Source of the DNA: Phormidium tanganyikae FI6-MK23
GTDB lineage: Bacteria; Cyanobacteriota; Cyanobacteriia; Leptolyngbyales; Leptolyngbyaceae
Assembly (NCBI GenBank): GCA_019359175.1
Contig: JAHHHU010000012.1
Coordinates: forward strand, 108,597 to 172,596
Length of the DNA stretch: 64,000 nucleotides
Direction of reading: 5' to 3'
A program made the translations under genes and the position numbers. Shown in pieces: positions 17,875 to 27,281 of this stretch. The first letter of the stretch is position 1, and the number at the start of each line of letters is the position of its first letter. Under the pieces are notes generated by a model. The model worked only from the letters and a program-made list of their open reading frames with translations. It searched no databases and was not told the origin of the DNA.

Positions 17875-20793
17875 TTGAGCGCTACTCATTCCCCCAAAAT
17901 TGTCCTCGTAGACGGTCACTCTCTGGCATTCCGCGCTTATTTTGCTTTTGCAAAGGGTCGCGATGGTGGCTTACGCACTTCCACTGGAATCCCCACCAGC
18001 GTTTCCTACGGCTTTCTCAAAGCACTACTCGAAACCGTCGAAGCGGAAAAACCGGATTATTTAGCGATCGCGTTCGATCTGGGCGGGGCAACCTATCGCC
18101 ACGATGCCGACGAAACTTATAAAGCGGGTCGCCCTGAAACCCCCGAAGATTTCATGCCGGATCTAGAAAATCTTCAGGAAGTTTTGAAGGCGATGAATTT
18201 ACCAATCGTCATTTCCAAAGGATATGAAGCAGATGATGTGATCGGGACGATGGCGCGAAGGGCAAGCCAGGAAGGATTCAGCGTCAAAATTTTGAGCGGC
18301 GATCGTGATTTGTTCCAGTTGGTTGATGCCGATGGAAAAATCAAGGTGCTGTATATGAGTACAACCTACGGCAAAGGTGCGCCGCCGCCAAAAGAATTTG
18401 GAGTAGAGCAAGTAAAAGAAAAGCTTGGTGTGCTGCCGTCTCAAGTGGTAGATTACAAAGCGCTCTGTGGCGATCCGTCCGATAACATCCCCGGTGTCAA
18501 AGGCATCGGCGAGAAAACAGCAGTTCAGTTGCTTACGACTTACGGATCATTAGAGAATGTTTATCAATCGATCGAGGAAATCAAAGGCGCAGTCAAAAAG
18601 AAATTAGAAACTGGACTCGAAGATGCACGTCATTCGCAGTGGATGGCACAGATCCATCTAGACGTGCCGTTAGATGTTGATCTGGAGACTTGCAAACTTC
18701 AAGGATTCAATGAGGAAGCACTAAAGCCATTGATCGAGCGATTAGAATTCAAATCGTTCTACAACAAAATTCAGAAATGGAAACAGCAACTCAGCGGTGA
18801 AAGTGATACAGAACTGACCGAAACCGAAGGGTCAAAGCAAGCGGAGATCGAAGCTCCAATGATTCCGCAGTATGCCGATGATGATCTGTGGTTCTTTAGT
18901 GCGGAAGAAACCGAGAGTTCTGAGAAATTTGAACCCGTGTCGATCGCGCCTCAAATCATTGATACTCAAGCGAAACTTGATGCACTGATCAAGCGTCTCA
19001 AAACACACACAAATGATAAATCGCCCGTTGCTTGGGACACCGAGACGACTGATCTCGATCCGATCAAAGCAGACCTAGTTGGAATCGGTTGCTGTTGGGG
19101 TTCAGAATCCGATGAGATCGCTTACATTCCCGTTGGACATACATCAGGCACGAACCTCGATCGGTCGATCGTTCTCGAAGCCCTCCGCCCGATCCTCGAA
19201 GATGTCAAATATCCGAAAGCATTTCAAAACGCAAAGTTCGATCGCTTAGTGTTCCGTTTCCAAGGGATTGATGTAGTAGGCGTTGTCTTCGATACGATGT
19301 TAGCGAGCTATATTCTCAATCCTGAAGCAAGCCATAAACTCAGCGATCTGAGCTACCGCTACTTAGGAATTCATGCCCAAGAGTACGTAGACCTTGTTCC
19401 CAAAGGTAAGCACATTGGTGAAGTAACCATTCCTGCGGTTGCGAACTACTGCGGCATGGATGTGTATGGCACATTTAGCTTAGTGCCAAAACTGCGATCG
19501 GAGCTTCAAGAACTTCCAAAACTCTACAAGCTGTTCATCGACATCGAACAGCCGCTTGAACCTGTTTTAGCCGAGATGGAAGCAACAGGCGTGAGAATCG
19601 ATCGACAGTATCTAGAAGAATTCTCGAAAAAGCTGAAAGAAGATCTCGATCGAATCGAGCTAGAAGCTTACGAAGCCGCAGGAGAAAAGTTCAGTCTCGG
19701 ATCGCCGAAACAATTGAGTGAATTGTTATTTGAGAAGCTAGGACTCGATCGAAAGAAATCCCGCAAGATCAAAACTGGCTATTCAACGGATGCCGCTACC
19801 TTAGAGAAACTTCAAGGGGATCATCCGGTCGTAGATGCGATCGTCGAACATCGAACCTTGACCAAACTCAAGTCAACCTACGTTGATGCATTGCCCACTC
19901 TGATCAATCCAAAGACCGATCGCGTTCACACCGACTTCAATCAAGCGGTCACCTCAACAGGTCGCCTCTCTTCTTCCAATCCCAACCTACAAAACATCCC
20001 AATTCGGACTGCCTTCAGCCGCCAAATCCGCAAAGCCTTCATTCCCGAAGATGGTTGGCTGATGGTCGCTGCCGACTATTCCCAAATCGAACTGCGAATC
20101 CTAGCCCACCTGAGCCAAGAACCCGTCTTACTCGAAACCTACCGCAATAACGAAGATGTCCACTCTCTCACCGCCCGATTGCTCATGGAGAAAGAAGATA
20201 TCTCCTCCGAAGAACGACGACTCGGCAAGATCATTAACTTCGGCGTGATCTACGGCATGGGCGCACAGCGATTCGCGCGAGAGGCGGGAGTTCCATCAGC
20301 TCAAGCCCGCACCTTTATCGATCGATTTAACAGTCGCTATCCCCTCGTATTCGAGTATCTCCAGCAGATGCAGCGAGAAGCGATCGCCAATGGCTATGTC
20401 GAAACGATCGAGGGACGACGACGCTACTTCAATTTCTCATCAGATTCGGTGCGAAGGCTCCGAGGCACATCACCCGACCAGATTCAACTCGATAAGCTGA
20501 AGTTGCGCGATCAGTTTGAGGCGGGAGCACTCCGAGCCGCAGCAAACGCGCCGATTCAAGGTTCCAGCGCAGACATCATCAAGATTGCAATGGCACAGTT
20601 GCACGAGGTCTTGAGAGCTTACCCTGCTCGATTGTTGCTGCAAGTGCATGATGAATTGGTATTCGAGGTCGAACCCGATGCGTGGGAAGAGTTGCAGCCT
20701 AAGATCAAGCGAGTCATGGAGAATGCTGTTTCTTTGAGTGTGCCGTTAATGGTAGACATTCGAGCCGGAAACAACTGGATGGAAACTAAATAA
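17875..20793 (+). CDS. polA: DNA polymerase I
   Basis: A 972-residue family A polymerase for lagging-strand maturation and repair. Residues 1-290 form the 5'-3' exonuclease/flap domain (KIVLVDGHSLAFRAYFA, KGYEADDVIGT, GDPSDNIPGVKGIGEKTA). About 350-545 is a 3'-5' exonuclease domain with intact Exo I (AWDTETTD), Exo II (FQNAKFDRL) and Exo III (YCGMDVYGT) residues, so proofreading is likely. The C-terminal polymerase has motif A (AADYSQIELRILAH), motif B (RRLGKIINFGVIYG) and motif C (LLQVHDELVFEV). The start is TTG; no in-frame ATG lies upstream, and the first residues of the domain follow at once. The start region is preceded by a 7-bp hairpin (CAATCCT/AGGATTG at 17801-17821). An MntA/HepT pair follows after 17 bases. 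Confidence 0.96.
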   Translation: MSATHSPKIVLVDGHSLAFRAYFAFAKGRDGGLRTSTGIPTSVSYGFLKALLETVEAEKPDYLAIAFDLGGATYRHDADETYKAGRPETPEDFMPDLENLQEVLKAMNLPIVISKGYEADDVIGTMARRASQEGFSVKILSGDRDLFQLVDADGKIKVLYMSTTYGKGAPPPKEFGVEQVKEKLGVLPSQVVDYKALCGDPSDNIPGVKGIGEKTAVQLLTTYGSLENVYQSIEEIKGAVKKKLETGLEDARHSQWMAQIHLDVPLDVDLETCKLQGFNEEALKPLIERLEFKSFYNKIQKWKQQLSGESDTELTETEGSKQAEIEAPMIPQYADDDLWFFSAEETESSEKFEPVSIAPQIIDTQAKLDALIKRLKTHTNDKSPVAWDTETTDLDPIKADLVGIGCCWGSESDEIAYIPVGHTSGTNLDRSIVLEALRPILEDVKYPKAFQNAKFDRLVFRFQGIDVVGVVFDTMLASYILNPEASHKLSDLSYRYLGIHAQEYVDLVPKGKHIGEVTIPAVANYCGMDVYGTFSLVPKLRSELQELPKLYKLFIDIEQPLEPVLAEMEATGVRIDRQYLEEFSKKLKEDLDRIELEAYEAAGEKFSLGSPKQLSELLFEKLGLDRKKSRKIKTGYSTDAATLEKLQGDHPVVDAIVEHRTLTKLKSTYVDALPTLINPKTDRVHTDFNQAVTSTGRLSSSNPNLQNIPIRTAFSRQIRKAFIPEDGWLMVAADYSQIELRILAHLSQEPVLLETYRNNEDVHSLTARLLMEKEDISSEERRLGKIINFGVIYGMGAQRFAREAGVPSAQARTFIDRFNSRYPLVFEYLQQMQREAIANGYVETIEGRRRYFNFSSDSVRRLRGTSPDQIQLDKLKLRDQFEAGALRAAANAPIQGSSADIIKIAMAQLHEVLRAYPARLLLQVHDELVFEVEPDAWEELQPKIKRVMENAVSLSVPLMVDIRAGNNWMETK

Positions 20794-20810
20794 TCCGGAG
20801 GGAGAAACAA

Positions 20811-21119
20811 ATGGAGCAGACATTACCGATCGTGATTCCTCAAGGCGCACTTGCAGAGTTCTGTCAGCGACATCATATTCGTAAGCTATCGCTATTTGGT
20901 TCGGTGCTACGGGATGATTTTACGGATCAGAGCGATGTGGATTTTTTAGTGGAGTTTGAACCAGGAAAAGTGCCGGGCTATATCCGCTTGTCAAGAATGG
21001 AAACTGAACTTAGTGAGATGATTGGGCGCAAGGCGGATTTGAGAACGCAAAATGAACTGAGCCGATATTTTATGCAAGAAGTTCTAGATTCGGCTGTGGT
21101 GCAATATGTCCAAAATTGA
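20811..21119 (+). CDS. mntA: MntA-type nucleotidyltransferase antitoxin
   Basis: A 102-residue minimal nucleotidyltransferase. FGSVLRDDFTDQSDVDF carries the family's GS-x10-D-x-D motif (Gly30-Ser31, Asp42, Asp44) for metal and nucleotide binding. In characterised MntA/HepT pairs the antitoxin inactivates the toxin by transferring AMP groups from ATP onto a Tyr of HepT. It starts 17 bases after the polA stop, behind a GGAGG ribosome-binding site, and its 3' end overlaps the hepT start by 14 bases, so the two are translated together. A second pair with the same motifs occurs at 36682-37322. Confidence 0.9.
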   Translation: MEQTLPIVIPQGALAEFCQRHHIRKLSLFGSVLRDDFTDQSDVDFLVEFEPGKVPGYIRLSRMETELSEMIGRKADLRTQNELSRYFMQEVLDSAVVQYVQN

Positions 21120-21438
21120 TGATGTTACTCGTCTAAGGCATAGGCTCGACGCTGCGACAGAAGCCTGCGAGATGATTTCTGGAAAAACTAGAAATTCATT
21201 GGATACAGACAGAACACTTTCTCTTGCACTCGTGAAATTAACTGAGATCGTAGGAGAAGCGGCAGCTAATGTTTCAAAGGAAAAACAAAATGAACTCTCG
21301 CAGGTTCCTTGGAGAGATGTTATCAGCATGAGGAATCGACTGATTCATGCTTATTTTGATGTGGACCTAGATATTGTTTGGCAAACTGTTACTGAAGATT
21401 TGCCACTCCTGGTGGAAGCATTGCGGATCATTCGTTAG
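21106..21438 (+). CDS. hepT: HepT-like HEPN-domain ribonuclease toxin (DUF86)
   Basis: A 110-residue all-helical HEPN protein. MRNRLIHAYFDVD (residues 75-87) keeps the R-x4-H-x-Y motif (Arg76, His81, Tyr83): Arg and His form the RNase site of the dimer, and the Tyr is the residue AMPylated by MntA in studied systems. It overlaps the antitoxin gene by 14 bases, the usual layout with the antitoxin first. All catalytic residues are intact, so the toxin appears functional. Similarity to the second copy (36682-37029) is confined mainly to the C-terminal half (VPWR, R-x4-H-x-Y, IVW). Confidence 0.9.
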   Translation: MSKIDDVTRLRHRLDAATEACEMISGKTRNSLDTDRTLSLALVKLTEIVGEAAANVSKEKQNELSQVPWRDVISMRNRLIHAYFDVDLDIVWQTVTEDLPLLVEALRIIR

Positions 21439-21553
21439 AGTCTCGCTCTCTACCAATTTTCTACAGTTTCGTTCCTGAAGACGGTTTCTCCTGCACTTCT
21501 ACGGAATTGGCAAAACGGCAGTGTAAAGATTGAGATTTTTACACTATCTAGAA

Positions 21554-21635
21554 TGGGCGGAGGGAGAATCGAACTCCCATACCTTTCGGTGCCACATTTT
21601 GAGTGTGGTGCGTCTACCAGTTTCGCCATCCGCCC
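21554..21635 (-). tRNA. tRNA-Leu (CAA anticodon)
   Basis: On the minus strand the sequence folds as a class II tRNA. The acceptor is GGGCGGA paired with TCCGCCC, the D-arm has GCGAAACTGGTAGACGC, and the anticodon stem CCACA/TGTGG encloses CTCAAAA, giving anticodon CAA. A long variable arm (CACCGAAAGGTAT) and a T-arm GGGAGTTCGATTCTCCC follow. The discriminator is A and CCA is not encoded. It decodes UUG leucine codons. It lies between the hepT gene and a GT2 gene, with no integrase nearby. Confidence 0.95.
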
Positions 21636-21753
21636 TTGGATGTCTTAACTAATATACCGCATCGATCGCATTTCAATCAAGAATTAATTATTCATTCGTG
21701 AAGATCGAGCGGGCAAATGATGGCACGATCGAGAAAGTTGCTGATGACGTGCC

Positions 21754-22701
21754 ATGTTGCCAAAGTACTCTCTGATCATTCCGATCTACAACGAAGAAGC
21801 CACGATCGCAGCGTTATATGATCGCGTTTGTGCGGTGATCGATCGCTTTGATGCGCCAGCCGAGCTAATTTTGATTAACGATGGCAGCAAAGATCGATCG
21901 CTTCTTTTAATGCGCGAACTGCACGATAAAGATCCGCGTGTTTGCTATCTCAGTTTGGCGAGAAACTTTGGACATCAAATCGCAGTGACCGCAGGATTGA
22001 ACTATGTCCGGGGTCGCGTTGTGATTGTGTTAGATGCAGATTTGCAAGATCCACCAGAACTGATTCCAGCCCTGATTGAGCAGTGGAAGCAAGGCTATCA
22101 AGTCGTTTACGCTCAACGGACTGAGCGACGCAGAGAAGGCTGGTTCAAGCGATTCACCGCGTATGTGTTTTACCGATTGCTCAAACAGCTTGCAGATGTC
22201 GATATTCCAACGGATACCGGAGATTTTTGCTTGATGGATCGGCAAGTGGTTGATTTGTTGAACGCCATGCCAGAGCGCAATCGTTATATTCGAGGACTGC
22301 GATCGTGGATTGGATTTCGTCAGACAGCAGTGAAGTTTGAGCGCGATCCACGCTTTGCAGGCGACGTGAAGTATACATTTCATCAGTCGCTTGCATTAGC
22401 AATTAGTGGTTTAGTTTCATTCTCAAAAGTTCCTCTTCGCATTTCGACTTATGTGGGCTTATTTTCCGCATTTGTGGCAGTCGTCATGATGATTTTAGTG
22501 TTCTATTGGCGAATCGCTTATCCTGCTTCACCGCTGACCGGACTAACCACGATCGTGGTTGCGATCTTCTTTCTCGGTGCAGTTCAACTACTTAGTATTG
22601 GAATCTTAGGAGAGTATATCGGGCGAATTTACGAAGAAGTTAAAAACCGCCCGCTTTATACACTGTCTGAAGTCGCAGGGTTTGAACATCAAGCTAAGTG
22701 A
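21754..22701 (+). CDS. Membrane GT2 glycosyltransferase, GtrB/dolichol-phosphate mannosyltransferase type
   Basis: A 315-residue enzyme that would transfer a sugar from a nucleotide donor to a polyprenyl phosphate. The GT-A domain (residues 1-230) has [28 protein letters not shown] and [15 protein letters not shown] (D-x-D). [16 protein letters not shown] and RSWIGFRQ are the usual acceptor-loop signatures of GtrB-like proteins. Two C-terminal hydrophobic helices (about 232-258 and 267-292) match the GtrB topology, followed by [15 protein letters not shown], a conserved tail. It begins 118 bases downstream of the tRNA-Leu gene on the other strand. The 3' end overlaps the convergent GT14 gene by 8 bases. 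Confidence 0.92.
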   Translation: MLPKYSLIIPIYNEEATIAALYDRVCAVIDRFDAPAELILINDGSKDRSLLLMRELHDKDPRVCYLSLARNFGHQIAVTAGLNYVRGRVVIVLDADLQDPPELIPALIEQWKQGYQVVYAQRTERRREGWFKRFTAYVFYRLLKQLADVDIPTDTGDFCLMDRQVVDLLNAMPERNRYIRGLRSWIGFRQTAVKFERDPRFAGDVKYTFHQSLALAISGLVSFSKVPLRISTYVGLFSAFVAVVMMILVFYWRIAYPASPLTGLTTIVVAIFFLGAVQLLSIGILGEYIGRIYEEVKNRPLYTLSEVAGFEHQAK

Positions 22702-23575
22702 AAATAATACGATCGAGATCATCCAACACGGGCGCATTTGGGGGAAACTTGCGGGCAAAATGCGCGGATGAGGCTTGTATCTTGGGTAAATCAGATCGAT
22801 CGAGCGTCTTTGGATGCGGTTCTCCGGCTGACCAATCTTTGTATCGCCAGTCATTCGTATCCACCTTCAAACTCGGTGAATTTGCAACGATCGTGTGAAA
22901 ATACGACTCATCCGCAAACATCACCGATCGATAATGTGCGGCAATCTGAGGATGAGTATGGTGATAGTCGAGAATGTAATCGATCGCCCGCTGATTTGCA
23001 CAGAACCATTGTTGACCTGCATAACACTGAAAGTTCTGCTTAAAAGGAACAAACGGCTTCATCAAGACCATCGGTTTTAACCGCAGTTTTTGCCAGTTCA
23101 AATCGAGCAAATCCGCCACGAGTTTTGGCATCGGTATCCATCGCGTATAGTAGCGGGCATACATTTCTCGATGCCAATCGCTCTGAAAGTTCGGCGGCTG
23201 AATGTGCTGCCAGAAGATGTGAATATCCGCTTGACTTGCTTCTAAATCCGCCACAATTTGATTACCCGACTTGATCGGATAATCAGAGCTACTCAGTAGA
23301 ACTGTCCACTTTGGACGATCGCGAATCTGCTGCATCTGCGCCATCGCCCTCATCATCGCCTCCACTAACGAAAACTCTCCCCAGCGCGTTCGGACAGGGG
23401 GCTGCACGAATGTGATGTTTTCAGAAAAGTCCTCGATCGACAATGGACATTGTGAAAAATCGTGGTGGCAGACGATCGGCGGATGATCAAATAAGCGATT
23501 TAAGCGATCGACCAACCGCTGGATCTGGTTTGGGTGCGAATGAGTCAGCAAGATAAATCCAACAGTTGGTGACAT
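22694..23575 (-). CDS. GT14-like beta-1,6-N-acetylglucosaminyltransferase family protein
   Basis: A 293-residue paralogue of the gene at 10021-10962. It has [20 protein letters not shown] at the start, [30 protein letters not shown] (the family SSxDYP box) and [15 protein letters not shown] (DE-x-x-F-x-T, the catalytic Glu region). The C-terminus SSAHFARKF matches SQAHFARKF of the other copy. It is located 6 bases after the S9 peptidase gene on the same strand, so it is probably read through from it. No signal peptide or membrane anchor is visible, suggesting cytoplasmic action on a lipid-linked or soluble glycan. The acceptor is unknown. Confidence 0.85.
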   Translation of the reverse strand: MSPTVGFILLTHSHPNQIQRLVDRLNRLFDHPPIVCHHDFSQCPLSIEDFSENITFVQPPVRTRWGEFSLVEAMMRAMAQMQQIRDRPKWTVLLSSSDYPIKSGNQIVADLEASQADIHIFWQHIQPPNFQSDWHREMYARYYTRWIPMPKLVADLLDLNWQKLRLKPMVLMKPFVPFKQNFQCYAGQQWFCANQRAIDYILDYHHTHPQIAAHYRSVMFADESYFHTIVANSPSLKVDTNDWRYKDWSAGEPHPKTLDRSDLPKIQASSAHFARKFPPNAPVLDDLDRIIFT

Positions 23576-23581
23576 AGGCGA

Positions 23582-25498
23582 TTAGAGATTAGAAATAGGA
23601 ACAGGCTCAATTTTATCCGCAGGCTCGTATTTAAACACCTGTGAATAGAAATAAAATTCTCCATCTAGCGCACGTTTGATGTTTTCTGCTTTACGAAATC
23701 CATGTTGTTCACCCTCAAACAACACATACGCAACGGGCAATCCCTTCTGCTTCAAAGCTTCGACCATCATTTCCGCTTGATTGGGCGGCACAATTTTATC
23801 TTCGTCGCCTTGGAAGAAAATCACCGGACACGATAAATGATCGACCGCACTAATCGGAGAACGCTCGTCATACAAATCCGATCGCTCTGGATAAGCTCCA
23901 ATTAAACCGTCGAGATAACGCGATTCAAATTTGTGCGTGTCTTCGGCTAAAGCTTTGAGATCACTCACGCCATAGTAACTTGCACCTGCTTTGAAGGTAT
24001 TTCGGAAAGTCAAAGCACACAGCGTTGTGTATCCGCCCGCACTACCGCCCGCAATCACTAAGCGATCTCCATCCGCTTTTCCTTGTTCTGCGAGATACTT
24101 CGCCCCATTTGCACAGTCATCGACATCGACAATGCCCCAAGTTCCTTTCAAGCGTTCTCGATAAGCGCGACCATATCCCGTACTGCCGCCATAGTTCACA
24201 TCCAACACGGCAAAGCCTCGACTCGTCCAGTACTGAATGCCCAAGTTAAAAGCAGCAGAAGTAGAAGCGGTTGGGCCTCCGTGACTTTTCACTAACATCG
24301 GTGGGCGTTCGCCTTCGGGTGCAGTGTAGTCTTTATTTCTGGGTGCGTAATACAAAGCGTGAGAGGTGAGATTGTTCTCGGTTGGAAATTCGATCGCTTC
24401 AGGAGTCGAAAGATAACCCGGATCGATTCGCAGTTCGCTAGCTCGTCGCAGCACTGTAAATTGCTGAGTGTTTAGATCGTATTTGACAATCGCAGTTGGT
24501 TCCGTCGATGACCCGCCGACAAACACGGCGTGATCTGAGCAGACTTGTAGCCCTGCGATGCTCGTAAAAGGTGATTCGATCGGAATCAATTCGCGTGTGT
24601 TTAAACTCAAACTTGCAAAGCAACTTAACCCATTCTCGGTGTAGCTACAAATGATTTTATTGCCTGCAAATCCATAAGTAGACATCCCAAAAACCCACAG
24701 CGGTAAGCCGAATTCAGCCGCTTTTTCACAGAGCGAATCAGTGGTTTGATCAGTTGGATTCCAGCGATAGAAATTCCACCAGCCTGTGCGATCGCTAATA
24801 AAAATTAAACTGCCATCTGGCGACCATTCTGGCTGAAAAATTGATTCTTCCAGCCCGCCCGCAATCTTTTCAGGTGTGCCTAATCTGCCATCAAGCTCAA
24901 TTTTAGCTGTCCATAATTCCGTTCCATCCCAAGGCATATTCGGATGATCCCAGCAAATCCAACTGAGTCGAGAACCATCCAGACTCAAACGCGGAAAAGC
25001 ATAAAAATCGGAACCAGAAACGAGAATTGTTTGGCTTTGATCGGTCAGCGAAATTGCCACGATCGTATTCTCAACCGTTTGGCTTTGATGATCTTCTCGC
25101 ACACAAATTAAGCGATTTCGAGTTTTGTCTAAAACCGCATCTGCATATCTTAAGGGTGCTTCTGGTGTAAGCGAGATCGGTTCAGTTCCGACCTTTTGCT
25201 GATAAAGCCGCTGATCCCCAAAGTTGGAGAAATAAACGGTTTCATCGGCAATCATAAAAGCTCCACCTCCGTATTCATGCACCCGTGTTCGCGCATTAAA
25301 CGGTAACGGAGTCACCTCGATCGTTTGACCATTCTCTAAATATTGAATAATCAGATTGCGCCCTCCCTCGGTTGGGCGGGACTCGCTCCAGTAAATCGTG
25401 TTGCCATCGAGCTTAATTTGTCCGAGTCCGATCGCCCCTGCCACAATTAGATCCGAGCTAATCGGGGACTTCCAAGCGCCATAGGATGCCACAGTCAT
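23582..25498 (-). CDS. S9-family prolyl oligopeptidase (acylaminoacyl-peptidase-like)
   Basis: About 638 residues. The N-terminal half is a WD/TolB-type beta-propeller (for example [20 protein letters not shown]) and the C-terminal third is an alpha/beta-hydrolase. The nucleophile elbow is [16 protein letters not shown] (Gly-x-Ser-x-Gly-Gly), the Asp lies in [16 protein letters not shown] and the His in [13 protein letters not shown], so the triad is complete. It would cleave short peptides or acylated amino acids in the cytoplasm. The track begins at 25540, but ATG at 25498 has GGAGA at the right spacing and gives [13 protein letters not shown], the normal family start. The GT14 gene follows after 6 bases. 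Confidence 0.93.
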   Translation of the reverse strand: MTVASYGAWKSPISSDLIVAGAIGLGQIKLDGNTIYWSESRPTEGGRNLIIQYLENGQTIEVTPLPFNARTRVHEYGGGAFMIADETVYFSNFGDQRLYQQKVGTEPISLTPEAPLRYADAVLDKTRNRLICVREDHQSQTVENTIVAISLTDQSQTILVSGSDFYAFPRLSLDGSRLSWICWDHPNMPWDGTELWTAKIELDGRLGTPEKIAGGLEESIFQPEWSPDGSLIFISDRTGWWNFYRWNPTDQTTDSLCEKAAEFGLPLWVFGMSTYGFAGNKIICSYTENGLSCFASLSLNTRELIPIESPFTSIAGLQVCSDHAVFVGGSSTEPTAIVKYDLNTQQFTVLRRASELRIDPGYLSTPEAIEFPTENNLTSHALYYAPRNKDYTAPEGERPPMLVKSHGGPTASTSAAFNLGIQYWTSRGFAVLDVNYGGSTGYGRAYRERLKGTWGIVDVDDCANGAKYLAEQGKADGDRLVIAGGSAGGYTTLCALTFRNTFKAGASYYGVSDLKALAEDTHKFESRYLDGLIGAYPERSDLYDERSPISAVDHLSCPVIFFQGDEDKIVPPNQAEMMVEALKQKGLPVAYVLFEGEQHGFRKAENIKRALDGEFYFYSQVFKYEPADKIEPVPISNL

Positions 25499-25779
25499 AA
25501 AATTCTCCAAACCGCTCACAAAATTGCTTCTACCAGACATCTAAACTATCGCGATCGCACCCTGAAGGATTGCAATACATCTCAAATTGAAGGAATCTTC
25601 CCGCATTAAAGATTCGTGTTACAGTGAAAAATGAGAGGTGTCTCACTCGGTTGATTCGTTTGTTTTTTCTGAACAGTGGCTCGTTCGTTTTCATCGAAAC
25701 TAGCAAGTTTGTTTGAGCTAAAGCAGGCATACTCCGATGCGATTGCCTCGATCATTTCTGGTTCTGGAGATCTTTTTCA
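25499..25779. promoter_or_regulatory. Divergent promoter region and long leader of the RRM gene
   Basis: About 280 bases separate the S9 peptidase from the RNA-binding protein gene. A long untranslated leader is usual for cyanobacterial rbp genes, and the sequence here (T-rich 25650-25700, GGAGA at 25768) fits that. No confident -35/-10 pair can be named. The 66-codon minus ORF here lacks coding features. Confidence 0.35.
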
Positions 25780-26085
25780 ATGTCGATTTATGTAGGTAAC
25801 CTATCTTACGAGGTTACACGGGAAGATTTGACCGAAATCTTCGCAGAGTACGGATCTGTTAAGCGCGTTCAGCTTCCAGTTGATCGTGAAACTGGACGGA
25901 TGCGTGGGTTCGGATTTGTGGAAATGGAAACGGATGCCGAAGAGGATGCTGCGATCGGAGCCCTAGACGGTGCGGAATGGATGGGTCGCGATTTGCGCGT
26001 AAACAAAGCAAAGCCTCGTGAAGAATCGGGTGGCGGAGGTCGCAGTGGCGGCGACCGTCGTGGCGGATTTTCACAACGCTATTAA
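25780..26085 (+). CDS. Small RRM RNA-binding protein (cyanobacterial Rbp type)
   Basis: A 101-residue protein with one RNA recognition motif and a short glycine-rich tail. RNP2 is IYVGNLSYEV (residues 3-12) and RNP1 is RGFGFVEME (43-51). The tail is ESGGGGRSGGDRRGG. This is the architecture of the cyanobacterial RbpA/D family, cold- or stress-inducible proteins thought to bind AU-rich mRNA and, in some cases, to localise photosystem mRNAs near thylakoids. GGAGAT-type ribosome-binding sequence precedes the ATG. The gene is monocistronic, closed by a strong terminator at 26104-26139. Confidence 0.95.
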   Translation: MSIYVGNLSYEVTREDLTEIFAEYGSVKRVQLPVDRETGRMRGFGFVEMETDAEEDAAIGALDGAEWMGRDLRVNKAKPREESGGGGRSGGDRRGGFSQRY

Positions 26086-26103
26086 TTTGATTCGCTAGAA
26101 TTG

Positions 26104-26139
26104 ATTCCCCTGTGGTCTTACGATCGCAGGGGAATTTTT
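26104..26139 (+). terminator. Intrinsic terminator of the RRM gene
   Basis: ATTCCCCTG and CAGGGGAAT form a perfect 9-bp stem with a 14-base loop, followed directly by TTTTT, 18 bases after the stop. The track's next ORF (26101) starts inside this structure, one reason to move that gene's start to 26152. Confidence 0.85.
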
Positions 26140-26151
26140 AGCGTGGGAAAG

Positions 26152-26445
26152 ATGAGAGCAAGAATCGAGAGCGAGATTTTGTATTTGCATCACGAGGATG
26201 TGCCGCCGTTCAAAAAAGGCGGGTCGATCGTGCGAAATAGCTATTTTTGGGCGCTGAAGTCGATTTCTGGACGAGCAAAGCGGGGACGCGATTGGGAATA
26301 TGAACCGGAAGTCTGGTTCGCCTTGCAGCGAATGTTGTTATCGTTTGCCGAATCGGGATATTTGGGACTGTCGGAAACGATATTGGAATTTTCAGACACA
26401 GATTTGATACCGGATGAATTGCGATCGATTTCAACCCGGATTTAA
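26152..26445 (+). CDS. Small hypothetical protein
   Basis: With the ATG at 26152 this encodes about 97 residues (MRARIESEILYLHHEDVP onward). I do not recognise the family. It is rich in aromatic and charged residues, has no membrane helix or signal, and a FKKGG / SGRAKRGRDWEYEPE stretch makes the middle basic. The track's TTG start at 26101 would place the first 17 codons inside the RRM terminator, so it is unlikely. Codon use resembles its neighbours and the frame is intact, with HIP1-like GATCGT sites, which supports a real gene. The DUF3891 gene begins 95 bases later on the same strand. Confidence 0.55.
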   Translation: MRARIESEILYLHHEDVPPFKKGGSIVRNSYFWALKSISGRAKRGRDWEYEPEVWFALQRMLLSFAESGYLGLSETILEFSDTDLIPDELRSISTRI

Positions 26446-26540
26446 GGCGCATTCCTGTGATGGAATATTCGATCGCGGGATGGATTCGCTCAAACCATTC
26501 GACCGACTACGATTCGTTCTGTTGTTCATCCATAACCGCA

Positions 26541-27281
26541 ATGATCGTTAACGCAACTCAAAACGGGTGGCAAGTCATTTACCACCGCGCTCATGCTCTT
26601 CTTGCGGCTCAGATCGCTGGACAATGGCACAGAAAGGACTCTCCGCCCCGTTTGTACGAAACCGTCGCCGCAATTTCTCACCACGACGACTTAGAACGTG
26701 AATGGGAAGAAAATAATTTGAATAAAGCAGGCACACCCAAAGACTTTACGCAAGACACCGATCAGGAAACGGACTATCACAGCTTAAGAAAGCACATCGA
26801 AGGTTCGCTTTATCGCGGTCGTTGGGTAGCTTTGCTAGTTTCAATTCACCTGCTTCGATTGAATGGATCAAAACGCGGAACTTCTCCCGAAGCGGATGCG
26901 TTTCTAGATGAGCAAATCGAGAGCCAAAAACGCTGGCGCGAAGATTTAGGCATCTCAGAAGAACAAGCCACGCAAGCTTATGACTTTTTGCAATGGTGCG
27001 ATCGCTGTTCTTTAATCCTTTGCCAGCAAGAACTTCCGGCAGACGAACGCCGACTTGAAATCAGTAAAGCGCATGACGGTCAAAGCTACGATATCAAACA
27101 GCTTGAAAACGGTTTAGTTACTGTAACGCCGTGGTGCTTTCAAGACGACCAATTTACCGTAAACGTCGAAGCGACTGTTTTATCTCAAGTCAAATATGAG
27201 AGCAATACTGAACTAACCGAAGCGCTGAAAAATGCACCCCGTAAGCTTTTAGAATGGAAGTTTGTGAAAGATGTCGCCTGA
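26541..27281 (+). CDS. DUF3891 family protein
   Basis: About 246 residues. The chosen ATG gives MIVNATQNGWQVIYHRAHALLAAQIAGQW, which matches the usual N-terminus of DUF3891 proteins; the track's earlier start adds 28 residues of poor quality. A conserved AAISHHDDLEREW (about residues 52-64 from this start) and LHRxx-type helices suggest a small, mostly helical fold with His-Asp clusters that could bind metal. This resembles an HD-like arrangement, but that is inference. Function is unknown. It overlaps the following GAF gene by 11 bases, implying translational coupling and perhaps a shared signalling role with the response-regulator kinase beyond it. Confidence 0.8.
   Translation: MIVNATQNGWQVIYHRAHALLAAQIAGQWHRKDSPPRLYETVAAISHHDDLEREWEENNLNKAGTPKDFTQDTDQETDYHSLRKHIEGSLYRGRWVALLVSIHLLRLNGSKRGTSPEADAFLDEQIESQKRWREDLGISEEQATQAYDFLQWCDRCSLILCQQELPADERRLEISKAHDGQSYDIKQLENGLVTVTPWCFQDDQFTVNVEATVLSQVKYESNTELTEALKNAPRKLLEWKFVKDVA

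Noticed and set aside
21554-21635. tRNA-Leu as an attachment site for a second island
   Set aside because: No integrase, transposase or repeat of the tRNA end lies nearby, and the flanking genes look native.
25530-25730. 66-codon minus ORF upstream of the RRM gene
   Set aside because: It overlaps the expected long leader and promoter of the RRM gene and shows no domain or ribosome-binding site.
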